NCBI GenBank assembly: GCA_011390335.1 | Contig: JAABSO010000001.1 | Span: 231,001 to 295,000, forward strand | DNA: 64,000 nt | From: Desulfotignum sp. | GTDB taxonomy: Bacteria > Desulfobacterota > Desulfobacteria > Desulfobacterales > Desulfobacteraceae | Reading direction: 5' to 3' | Shown here: positions 25,606 through 32,957 of the stretch, piece by piece | Position numbering within the stretch: position 1 is the first letter of the stretch | Layout: every line of letters starts with the position of its first letter | Made by a program: the position numbers and the translations under genes | The notes under the pieces: generated by a model | Databases searched by the model: none | Told to the model about the DNA's origin: nothing | What the model saw: the letters and a program-made list of their open reading frames with translations, nothing else

Positions 25606-26940
25606 TTACGGGATGGACCGGGCCAGGGACCCGGCTGTCATCAGTTTTTCTGAATACAGAGCAATAGTTTTGGCAAACCGCGCTTTTTCCGAAGAAGAAA
25701 TGGGTGTTGCGCTTGTGTGCGGAATTTTCAAAGGATTTACAGGACTGCCGTTTTTCTCCACCTTGAAACACAGATGGTATCCCGTGGCAAGGCCTGTTTT
25801 CCCCACATATCCAATGACATCTCCCTGGAAAACAGATGCACTCTTTTTCATGCCAGGGGCATATTTATTCATATGATAATAACTGGTTTCATACCCGTTA
25901 AAATGGCGGATGGTCATATACCGGCCCATGGTATTGTTATAGGCCATTTGCGTGATGGTGCCGTCGGCAACGGTTTTGATGGGGGTATTTTTTGGTGCTG
26001 CATAATCCACGCCGGGATGGGGCCGGCTGGTTTTTAAAATGGGATGCAGCCGGCTGGCGGAAAAATAGGAGGTGATTTTGGAAAAATTCACCGGGGATTT
26101 TAAAAATGCCTTTTGAAGGGATTGCCCTTTTTCATCATAATATCCGGCATGGCCATCTGTATCTGTGAACATAAATGCTTTGTGGGCCTGCCCTTTGTTA
26201 ACAAAAACCGCTGCCAGGATATTGCCGTATCCCTGGAAGGCATCATCCCGGAACCGTTGTTCCACCAGGACCTGAAACCGATCCCCGGGCTGGATATCTT
26301 TTGCAAAATCAATGTCCCAGGCAAAAATATCCGCCAGCTGCCCTGCAAGGGAGGTGCAGTGCCCTGCTTTTTTTACCGCCGCAAAAATACTGGAAGCAAT
26401 TTGAACCGATATCACCTCTTCCCGGATATCATACTGGATGAGAATTTTTCTGATATCATAGCTGTCTTGCTCTTTTTTTATTACCAGCCGGTGGCGGTCA
26501 TCAATGTCATAGGCAAATGCCACAAACCGGTCCTGGTGAAGGGATATCTCAAAGGGCTGCCCTTGTTTAAACCGGGTGAATGAAAAAACCGGCCGGCTTT
26601 GCTTTTCAAGGCGAAAGATCTCCCTAAGGGGCAGAAAAGGCCCAAGAACATCAGAGGCGGTATCCCCGCTTTTGAAACTTCCTTTAATGAGGTGTATTTC
26701 AGACGTCTCTGTCTGGTTGGCTGTAATAGTCTGGTCGGTTGCAGTATCAGACAGATCGGCATGAAAATCCTGTGTCCGGGAAAAGGCTGTGGATACGCAA
26801 TAAACTGCAGCAATCGTGCAAACCAGTAGCACAAACGCCAGTATACCCGGCAGCAGATGTTTTCCGGGAAATGTCATTGTCTTTGGGTGTGCTTTTTTTT
26901 CCAAAACCGCCTTTTCCTTTGTATTGTAACAATCTGCCAT
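25606..26940 (-). CDS. Membrane-anchored M23 peptidase-family protein
   Basis: A 444-residue protein with a short basic N-terminus and one transmembrane helix (about 28-52), then periplasmic domains resembling the CsgI/OapA-type N-terminal region of MepM-like enzymes. The LytM domain is C-terminal (about 290-410). The zinc ligands HPGVDY and the helper His in TSYYHMN are present, but the usual HxH is HLC (in ATGYHLCFKV), so one zinc ligand is Cys. It is either an active peptidoglycan endopeptidase with a Cys ligand or a regulatory LytM factor. Confidence 0.85.
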   Translation of the reverse strand: MADCYNTKEKAVLEKKAHPKTMTFPGKHLLPGILAFVLLVCTIAAVYCVSTAFSRTQDFHADLSDTATDQTITANQTETSEIHLIKGSFKSGDTASDVLGPFLPLREIFRLEKQSRPVFSFTRFKQGQPFEISLHQDRFVAFAYDIDDRHRLVIKKEQDSYDIRKILIQYDIREEVISVQIASSIFAAVKKAGHCTSLAGQLADIFAWDIDFAKDIQPGDRFQVLVEQRFRDDAFQGYGNILAAVFVNKGQAHKAFMFTDTDGHAGYYDEKGQSLQKAFLKSPVNFSKITSYFSASRLHPILKTSRPHPGVDYAAPKNTPIKTVADGTITQMAYNNTMGRYMTIRHFNGYETSYYHMNKYAPGMKKSASVFQGDVIGYVGKTGLATGYHLCFKVEKNGSPVNPLKIPHTSATPISSSEKARFAKTIALYSEKLMTAGSLARSIP

Positions 26941-27080
26941 TCTTCCAGGCGGTCATGTGACCATCCAGGTACCCATGTATACACCACGTTGGGCAGCAAC
27001 ATATCCAAAGATGGAAAAATAGTAAAGGATTTTATGCCGGTCTGAATATTTGCTATAGCAGCGTGCGTTTTTGTGGAAAG

Positions 27081-27239
27081 CCCCTGGTGGTGTCCTGTGA
27101 ACGGACCGTCAGAGCCGGAGGGGGCCTGGTAAAATATGCCGGGATGGTTTTCAACCAGAAGGCGGGTTGCCGGGCTTCATTGTTCTTATGCAGACAGGCC
27201 CCCGTAGATCTCGGACCGGGCACAGGACACCACCAGGGG
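27081..27239. other. Highly structured intergenic element (19-bp perfect inverted repeat)
   Basis: In the 385-nt gap between pntB and the M23 gene, CCCCTGGTGGTGTCCTGTG (27081-27099) is perfectly complementary to 27221-27239. Inside, GGGGGCCTG (27120-27128) pairs with CAGGCCCCC (27195-27203), and TGGTT-TTC-AACCA forms an apical hairpin. This nested design suggests a structured RNA of about 160 nt or a small mobile element with terminal inverted repeats. I cannot match it to a known class, no target duplication is obvious, and the strand is unknown. No gene is seen in the rest of the gap. Confidence 0.55.
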
Positions 27240-27325
27240 CGGGGCCTGGGACAGGGTGCTGCACGCAGCGATCGAAAACCTGGTATGCTTATGGCAAATA
27301 TCCAGTGCCGGTGGCGACCTGCCGG

Positions 27326-29362
27326 TTATTGCGCTTTTTTTACCCCGGCAATCAGATCCCTGGCTGTGGCGGCAGCATCCCCCAGCAGCATGATGGTTTT
27401 GGGATCGGCATACAGGGTGTTGTCCACCCCGGAATAGCCGGGGTTTGCATCAAAGTTGCAGACCACAACGGTTTTTGCCTCATGGGCCCTGAGTATGGGC
27501 ATGCCGGATATGGGGCTGCCATCGGTTTCCATGGCAGCCGGATTCACCACGTCACAGGCCCCGAATATCAGTACCACATCGGTCTGGGAAAAGGCAGGAT
27601 TGATATCATCCATTTCAACCAGTTTGTCATAATCCACTTCCGCTTCAGCCAGGAGCACATTCATGTGACCCGGCATGCGTCCGGCCACCGGGTGGATGGC
27701 AAATTCAACCTGTGCCCCCATGGATGCCAGCAGATCCGCCAGTTCCACCACCTTGAACTGGGCCTGGGCCAGTGCCATGCCATAGCCGGGGATGATAATG
27801 ATCTTTTGGGCTGACAGCAGTTGTGCCACGGCAGCATCCAGAAGATTTTCTTGCTTCCTGCCCGGGGGTTGCGCTCCGGTGTCTGTTTCTATAGAAGCAT
27901 CCCCTGCGTGTGATTGTTCTTCCGACAGGTTTTCAACAACCTGCCGGATGGTTTCTCCGGCATTTCCCAGCAGCATAACGGTGTTGCTGTTTTTATACAG
28001 GGAGTTTTCAACCCCGGAATACCCTGGTTTGTCATCCAGATTACAGCACACCACATGTTTTGCTTCATGGCTGCGTAAAATGGGCATGCCGGATATGGGA
28101 GATCCGTCAGTTTCCATGGCTGCCGGGTTCACCACATCGCAGGCCCCGATCACAAAACACAGATCGGTTTGGCTGAATGCAGGATTGATATCATCCATTT
28201 CCGCCAGCATATCATAATCCACCCCGGCCTCGGCCAGGAGCACATTCATGTGGCCCGGCATGCGCCCGGCCACCGGATGAATGGCAAATGTCACCTTTTT
28301 GCCCATGGAAACCAGTTTGCTGGACAGATCGATCACATCAAATTGTGCCTGGGCAACCGCCATGCCGTATCCAGGCACAATAATGACTGTTTCAGCATTT
28401 CTTGCCAGATCCGCCGCAGTTTCAAAAAGATCGGATGCCGGTTTTTGCTCTTTTAGGACCTGTTCCGCCGCAGGCGGTGCAAGACCGGACAAGGCAGTTG
28501 CATCAGGGTCTGCCCCCTGACCGGCACCAGGTTTTTCCGGCGCTTTTTTTGGTACAAACACATGGAAAAGGCTGCGGTTCATGGCCTTACACATCACATG
28601 GGTAAGGATGGACCCGGAGGCAGCCACGGTGGCCCCGCAGGCGATCAGCAGCTGATTCTCGATAATCATGCCGCAAAAGGCTGCTGCCACCCCTGCGGTG
28701 GCGTTTAAAAAGGAGATGAGCACCGGCATGTCCGCCCCGCCGATGCGGATGGAGAAAACAATGCCGAACAGGATGGAAAGGGCGATGATGAGCAGATAAA
28801 ACACCAGAACAGCACCGGCAGGTGCAAAAAATGCGGCAATGACCATTACTGCCATGGCCCCCAGGTTTGCCATGACAAGCCGGGTATGGTGCGGCAGAAT
28901 GGTCGGGGTCTGCCCCAGCCTGCCTGAAAGCTTGCCTGCGGCAACCATGCTGCCGGAAAATGTCAATGCGCCGATGGCCAGACCCAGAAGGCCGGATATT
29001 TCATTCATGGCCCCCAGGTGCTCAAAACCCCGCATCAGTTCTGCAAGGGAAAGAAAAAACGCGGCAATCCCGCCGGCACCATGCTGGAACGCCACCATGG
29101 CCGGAATCTGGATCATGGTGATCTTTCTGGCCACCCAAAATCCGGGAACCGCCCCGGCCAGAAGGCATATCACCACAATATAGGGATGCATGATCCCGTT
29201 TCGAAAAATCACCAGAATTGCGGCACACAACAGGGCAAAGGCTGCCGCAAGGTTACCGTATTTTGCCAGAAAAGGCCGGCGGAAAAGCCAGATTCCCAGG
29301 ATCAGAATACCGATGACACAAAAATCCAGAACCAGGTTCACAAAAGCATATGTCTGTGGCAT
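27326..29362 (-). CDS. pntB: NAD(P) transhydrogenase subunit beta with two tandem domain III copies
   Basis: A 678-residue protein; ordinary PntB is about 460. Residues 1-265 are the membrane domain II with about nine helices and the conserved QHGAGGIAAFF and GGADMPVLISFLNATAG. A linker of about 45 residues leads to domain III copy 1 (about 310-478), a linker of 25, then copy 2 (about 505-674). Both have PGYGMA[VL]AQAQF, AIHPVAGRMPGHMNVLLAEA, GACDVVNPAA and SPISGMPILR. In both copies the K-R-S signature that binds the NADP 2'-phosphate in E. coli is replaced (NLDD, NFDA before PGYSGV). The ATG overlaps the pntAb stop. Confidence 0.93.
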   Translation of the reverse strand: MPQTYAFVNLVLDFCVIGILILGIWLFRRPFLAKYGNLAAAFALLCAAILVIFRNGIMHPYIVVICLLAGAVPGFWVARKITMIQIPAMVAFQHGAGGIAAFFLSLAELMRGFEHLGAMNEISGLLGLAIGALTFSGSMVAAGKLSGRLGQTPTILPHHTRLVMANLGAMAVMVIAAFFAPAGAVLVFYLLIIALSILFGIVFSIRIGGADMPVLISFLNATAGVAAAFCGMIIENQLLIACGATVAASGSILTHVMCKAMNRSLFHVFVPKKAPEKPGAGQGADPDATALSGLAPPAAEQVLKEQKPASDLFETAADLARNAETVIIVPGYGMAVAQAQFDVIDLSSKLVSMGKKVTFAIHPVAGRMPGHMNVLLAEAGVDYDMLAEMDDINPAFSQTDLCFVIGACDVVNPAAMETDGSPISGMPILRSHEAKHVVCCNLDDKPGYSGVENSLYKNSNTVMLLGNAGETIRQVVENLSEEQSHAGDASIETDTGAQPPGRKQENLLDAAVAQLLSAQKIIIIPGYGMALAQAQFKVVELADLLASMGAQVEFAIHPVAGRMPGHMNVLLAEAEVDYDKLVEMDDINPAFSQTDVVLIFGACDVVNPAAMETDGSPISGMPILRAHEAKTVVVCNFDANPGYSGVDNTLYADPKTIMLLGDAAATARDLIAGVKKAQ
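27341..28435 (-). repeat. Internal duplication of the transhydrogenase nucleotide-binding domain
   Basis: Copy 1 is encoded at about 27929-28435 and copy 2 at about 27341-27850. The proteins share long identical blocks but the DNA differs at many third positions, so the duplication is not very recent and both copies appear to be under selection. Copy 1 differs from copy 2 mainly in the segment after GMPILR and in the last helix. Confidence 0.85.
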
Positions 29363-29658
29363 TATTTTTTCCCCTCCCCCTGTTTTTTCCTGAACATGCG
29401 CAGCATCCGGTCGGTTATGGCAAATCCGCCCACCAGGTTGAAGGCTGCCATGATAAAGGCCACAGATCCGATGATCTGTTCAGACCGTGTGGATGTGACG
29501 GAAAAAAGTATCAACACCCCCAGTATGGTGACTGCGGATATGGCGTTTGTCATGGACATCAGCGGGGTATGCAGCAGGGTCGGGATGCGGGAAATCAGAA
29601 AATACCCCACCACAAAGGAAAATACAAACACCCCTGCCATCAATAAGAGATTTGTCAT
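29362..29658 (-). CDS. pntAb: NAD(P) transhydrogenase subunit alpha, membrane part
   Basis: A 98-residue protein with three transmembrane helices, corresponding to the C-terminal membrane piece of E. coli PntA. The family core PLMSMTNAISAVTILG is clear, and it ends with a basic tail. It is encoded separately from the soluble domain I, as in many bacteria with three-gene pnt operons. It lies 32 nt after pntAa and its stop overlaps the pntB start. Confidence 0.93.
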   Translation of the reverse strand: MTNLLLMAGVFVFSFVVGYFLISRIPTLLHTPLMSMTNAISAVTILGVLILFSVTSTRSEQIIGSVAFIMAAFNLVGGFAITDRMLRMFRKKQGEGKK

Positions 29659-29690
29659 TGGACTGCTCCGGATAAAGTTAGGGGTTGCGG

Positions 29691-30854
29691 TTAATCAGAC
29701 AGGCCCATGGCTTTTCTGGTACCCTTATGGAACAGCTCTCCTTTATGGGTCACCAGGGAGTCTTTGATGATCTCATCTGTCATATCAAAGCCGGTTGTCT
29801 TGTTTTTAAACAGGTTTTCCACAAAATAATACAGGTTGTTGGCATACAACCAGGAGGAGTGAACGGGCAAAGAACCTGGAATGTTTTTAATGCCGCAGAT
29901 ATACACCCCGTTATGGATGAACTCTTTTCCCGGGTCCGTGATCTCGCAATTGCCGCCCTGGTCAATGGAGACATCGACAATCACTGAACCGGGCTTCATG
30001 GTTTCCACCATTTTCCGGGTCACCAGGGTCTGGGCCACCTCCCCGGGCACCAGGGCGCTGAGGACGATGATATCGGCCTCTGCAACCAGGGGGGACAGGG
30101 CCTGGCGTTCTTTTTCAAGCCAGTCGTCGGAAAGGGCTTTTGCATACCCGCCCTGTCCGATCACAAGTTCCGGCGGGGCATCAAACCCCACCACTTTCAC
30201 CCCAAGGCTTTCCGCTTCTTTTTTTGCATCCGGCCGGATATCCACCGCCTTGACCACCCCCCCCAGCCGTTTGCCTGTGGCAATGGCCTGGAGCCCCACC
30301 ACACCCGTGCCGATCACCAGGATATTGGCCGGTTTTATCATGCCGATGGAGGTTCCGATCATGGGTACAAATTTTGGGAAATTGGCTGCTGCAATGATAA
30401 TGGATTTATAGCCTGTGATGGCACTCATGGACGTCAGCGGATCCATGCGCTGGGCCCGGGAAATTCTGGGAATACCGTCCATGGTAAATGCGGTGATATG
30501 CCGCTTCTGCAGCTTTTTCACATCATTATGATTGGACGGTGCCGCCGGGTGCAAAAAGGTGATGAGGATGCTGTTTTCCTTTATCATGTCGATCTCATGG
30601 GTGTTGAACTGTTCATTGAACAAGGGTTCTTTCACCTTTAAAATAATATCGGATTTTTCAAACACCCGGGCAGCATCTGCTGCAATATCGGCCCCGGCAT
30701 TGCGGTACTGGTCATCATCCACAAAAACCCCGGCCCCGGCTTTTGTTTCCACAAGCACGTCAAATCCCAGTTTTATGAATTTTTCAATGGTTTCCGGAAG
30801 TGCTGCAACCCGGTTTTCCTTGTACATGATCTCTTTGGGTATCCCGATCAACAT
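29691..30854 (-). CDS. pntAa: NAD(P) transhydrogenase subunit alpha, NAD(H)-binding domain I
   Basis: A 387-residue soluble domain I related to alanine dehydrogenase. Features are GIPKEIMYKENRVAALPE, the RMDPLTSMSAITGY segment, the NAD-binding Rossmann motif GTGVVGLQAIATGKRLG with an acidic ribose-binding Asp (AVDIRPD), the mobile loop region, and DQGGNCE. It binds NAD(H) and exchanges hydride with domain III of PntB across the dimer while the membrane part moves protons. It is the second gene of the sigma54-preceded operon, 52 nt after the HEAT gene. Confidence 0.94.
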   Translation of the reverse strand: MLIGIPKEIMYKENRVAALPETIEKFIKLGFDVLVETKAGAGVFVDDDQYRNAGADIAADAARVFEKSDIILKVKEPLFNEQFNTHEIDMIKENSILITFLHPAAPSNHNDVKKLQKRHITAFTMDGIPRISRAQRMDPLTSMSAITGYKSIIIAAANFPKFVPMIGTSIGMIKPANILVIGTGVVGLQAIATGKRLGGVVKAVDIRPDAKKEAESLGVKVVGFDAPPELVIGQGGYAKALSDDWLEKERQALSPLVAEADIIVLSALVPGEVAQTLVTRKMVETMKPGSVIVDVSIDQGGNCEITDPGKEFIHNGVYICGIKNIPGSLPVHSSWLYANNLYYFVENLFKNKTTGFDMTDEIIKDSLVTHKGELFHKGTRKAMGLSD

Positions 30855-30906
30855 GGTATGGCTCCTTATTGTTTATTCTAAATGATAGGTTGTTTACGGC
30901 TGCCTG

Positions 30907-31356
30907 CTACAGGTCTGATGCGGTTTTTTTGATCTGACCGGCACACTGCTGCAAAGCGGTGTAAAATATCGGCGGCTCAGGAGAGGAAAGCAGGGCGTTG
31001 AGATCTTTTATGGCAGCAGTGAAAAATACCTGTAATCTGTCTTTCTCAATGTCAGGGTTCTTCACCATGGCATGGGCCATTTTTTCAAAGCTGTCTGTTG
31101 CCAGAATCCTGATATCATAATACAGATCCCTGCGCTTTATTAACAAAAGAACCTCCTGTGCCAGATCCAGGCCCGGGTTTTCAACTAACGGCAATGCCTC
31201 GATGGCAGCCTCCCGCAGCCGCCAGTTATGATCAAACCTGAGCAGCCGGATCAATTCATCCTGGCAGTAGCCCAGTTCACCGGTCCGGGACAATCTTTCC
31301 AGTTTTTCCAGAACAGATCCCCAATCCATCAGGTTTCCAAAAACGTTGTTTTCCAT
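30907..31356 (-). CDS. HEAT-like helical repeat protein, first gene of the pnt operon
   Basis: A 149-residue soluble all-helical protein. The segment LLRFDHNWRLREAAIEALPLV reads as a HEAT/ARM repeat, with two or three further helical pairs. There is no signal or catalytic motif. The ATG at 31356 has AAAGGATG upstream and fits better than a longer frame reaching 31440, which would cover the promoter. It lies between the sigma54 promoter (31467-31482) and pntAa, so it is probably co-expressed with the transhydrogenase. A scaffold or regulatory role is inference. Confidence 0.7.
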   Translation of the reverse strand: MENNVFGNLMDWGSVLEKLERLSRTGELGYCQDELIRLLRFDHNWRLREAAIEALPLVENPGLDLAQEVLLLIKRRDLYYDIRILATDSFEKMAHAMVKNPDIEKDRLQVFFTAAIKDLNALLSSPEPPIFYTALQQCAGQIKKTASDL

Positions 31357-31466
31357 AGGGCATCCTTTGCTTTTTACGTGGTATTTTTTGTGCCCTGCAC
31401 TGCCGGAGACCGGAGATCTGTCGATACCGGCACATAACAATGCAGGATCTGCCGGTACATTTCAGG

Positions 31467-31482
31467 AGCAATGCGCGTGCCA
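31467..31482 (-). promoter_or_regulatory. Exact-consensus sigma54 promoter for HEAT-pntAa-pntAb-pntB
   Basis: Minus-strand TGGCACGCGCATTGCT matches TGGCACG-N4-TTGCW at every defined position. The expected start is near 31455, about 100 nt before the HEAT start codon. Confidence 0.85.
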
Positions 31483-31572
31483 CGGACATAAATAAAACTA
31501 AAATAGTTGTAAATATAATATGTTATAGAAAAAAAATTGGTGAAATCAGGAAGGAAAGAAACCGGCGAAACG

Positions 31573-31606
31573 GTTGCACACTGCATCAGGTGATGCAATG
31601 TGCAAC
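31573..31606. promoter_or_regulatory. 34-bp palindrome upstream of the sigma54 promoter (enhancer-like)
   Basis: GTTGCACACTGCATCA and TGATGCAATGTGCAAC pair with a single mismatch around a 2-bp centre. It lies about 90 bp upstream of the -24 element and begins 2 nt after the regulator's stop codon. It could be the binding site for that regulator and also a 3' hairpin for its mRNA. Confidence 0.7.
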
Positions 31607-31607
31607 A

Positions 31608-32957
31608 CTATTTTATGTCCAGGCGGTTCATGATACGCCACAGAGTGGACCGGTCAATACCCAGCAGACTCGATGCCCGGGTTTTGTTCTGGTTTGTTTT
31701 TTCTAAGACCTTGCAGATATGGTGCTTGCTCAATTGTTCCAGAGAATGGATATCGCCGGCACCTGTTCCGGCCTTTGTATCCGGTCTGATCAATGCATGG
31801 GGCAGGCTGTTCAGGGTCAGTTTCGACCCTGTTTCAAAAAGCGTGGCCCGTTCAATGATATTTTCAAGCTCTCTTACATTTCCGGGCCAGAAATATGCCT
31901 CCAGCTTTTTTAATACCGCCTGTGAGATGGCGGTGATGGATTTGTTGTTGGCGGCACAATACTGGTGTAAAAAATGGTGTGCCAGAAGACTGATATCCCC
32001 TTGCCGCTCACGTAAAGGCGGCAGGTCAATCACAACCACATGCAGCCGGTAATACAGATCTTTTCTGAAAATGGCCTGGTCAACCATGGTCTCAAGGTCC
32101 TTGTTTGTGGCTGCAATGACCCTGACAGATACCTTTTTTGTTTCATGGGAACCGACCGGCTGAATTTCCATATTTTCCAGGACCCGCAAAAATGTCTGCT
32201 GCAGGCCTGCGCCGATATCACCGATTTCATCCAGAAATATGGTGCCGCCGTCAGCTGCCTCAAAAAATCCCATTTTGTCTGATATGGCGCCGGTGAATGC
32301 CCCTTTGACATGGCCGAACAATTCGCTGGCCAGAAGGTTCTCATTGAGGGCGGCGCAATTGACGGGAATATAGGGTTTTGCCGCTTTTTTGGAATTAAAA
32401 TGGATGGCCCTGGCAACCAGTTCCTTTCCTGTGCCGGTTTCTCCTTTTATCAGCACGGTGGCGTGTGCGTCCTTGACAAAATTAATGGCCTTGAAAACCC
32501 CCATCATTGCCTCACTGGTACCCACTATATTGTCAAAGGTATATTTTTTTTCCAGCTGCTGCTGCAGCCGGATGTTGCTTAAAACCAGCTGCCGTTTTTC
32601 CAGGGTTTTTTTGATGACCAGCCGCAGTTCTTCCATGTCAAAGGGTTTGAGGATATAGTCTTCCGCCCCCTGCTTCATGGCAGATACTGCCGTATCAACC
32701 GTGCCGTATGCCGTGATGATGATAAACATCATATCCGGATCATACTGTCTGGCTGCACGCAGAAGCTGGCTGCCGTCAATACCGGGAAGTTTCAAATCTG
32801 ACAGAACCAGGTCAAACCGGGTGTCTTTGATATGTTCCAGCGCTTTTTCGCCGGTATAAACCGATGTCACGGCATAGCCCTGTTTTGAAAGAACATACAC
32901 CAGTCCCTGGTTCATTTTTTCATCATCTTCAACCACCAGAATCTTATATTTTTTCAT
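31608..32957 (-). CDS. NtrC-family sigma54 response regulator
   Basis: A 449-residue protein with a receiver (Glu10-Asp11-Asp12, phosphoacceptor Asp54 in [15 protein letters not shown]), an AAA+ domain (GETGTGKE, intact [17 protein letters not shown]) and a Fis-type HTH tail ([23 protein letters not shown]). Its ATG overlaps the kinase stop by 4 nt, so the two form a cognate pair. The sigma54 promoter and palindrome of the pnt operon lie directly downstream, making the transhydrogenase operon the most likely target, which is inference. Confidence 0.93.
   Translation of the reverse strand: MKKYKILVVEDDEKMNQGLVYVLSKQGYAVTSVYTGEKALEHIKDTRFDLVLSDLKLPGIDGSQLLRAARQYDPDMMFIIITAYGTVDTAVSAMKQGAEDYILKPFDMEELRLVIKKTLEKRQLVLSNIRLQQQLEKKYTFDNIVGTSEAMMGVFKAINFVKDAHATVLIKGETGTGKELVARAIHFNSKKAAKPYIPVNCAALNENLLASELFGHVKGAFTGAISDKMGFFEAADGGTIFLDEIGDIGAGLQQTFLRVLENMEIQPVGSHETKKVSVRVIAATNKDLETMVDQAIFRKDLYYRLHVVVIDLPPLRERQGDISLLAHHFLHQYCAANNKSITAISQAVLKKLEAYFWPGNVRELENIIERATLFETGSKLTLNSLPHALIRPDTKAGTGAGDIHSLEQLSKHHICKVLEKTNQNKTRASSLLGIDRSTLWRIMNRLDIK

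Noticed and set aside
27062..27330. Group II intron, RNase P, tmRNA or 6S RNA as an explanation for the structured element
   Set aside because: No domain V, no RNase P conserved regions, no tmRNA ends and no reverse transcriptase gene could be found.
27063..27814. Plus-strand frames across the structured element and the pntB 3' end
   Set aside because: They are antisense to pntB or lie within the inverted-repeat element and show no protein-like pattern.
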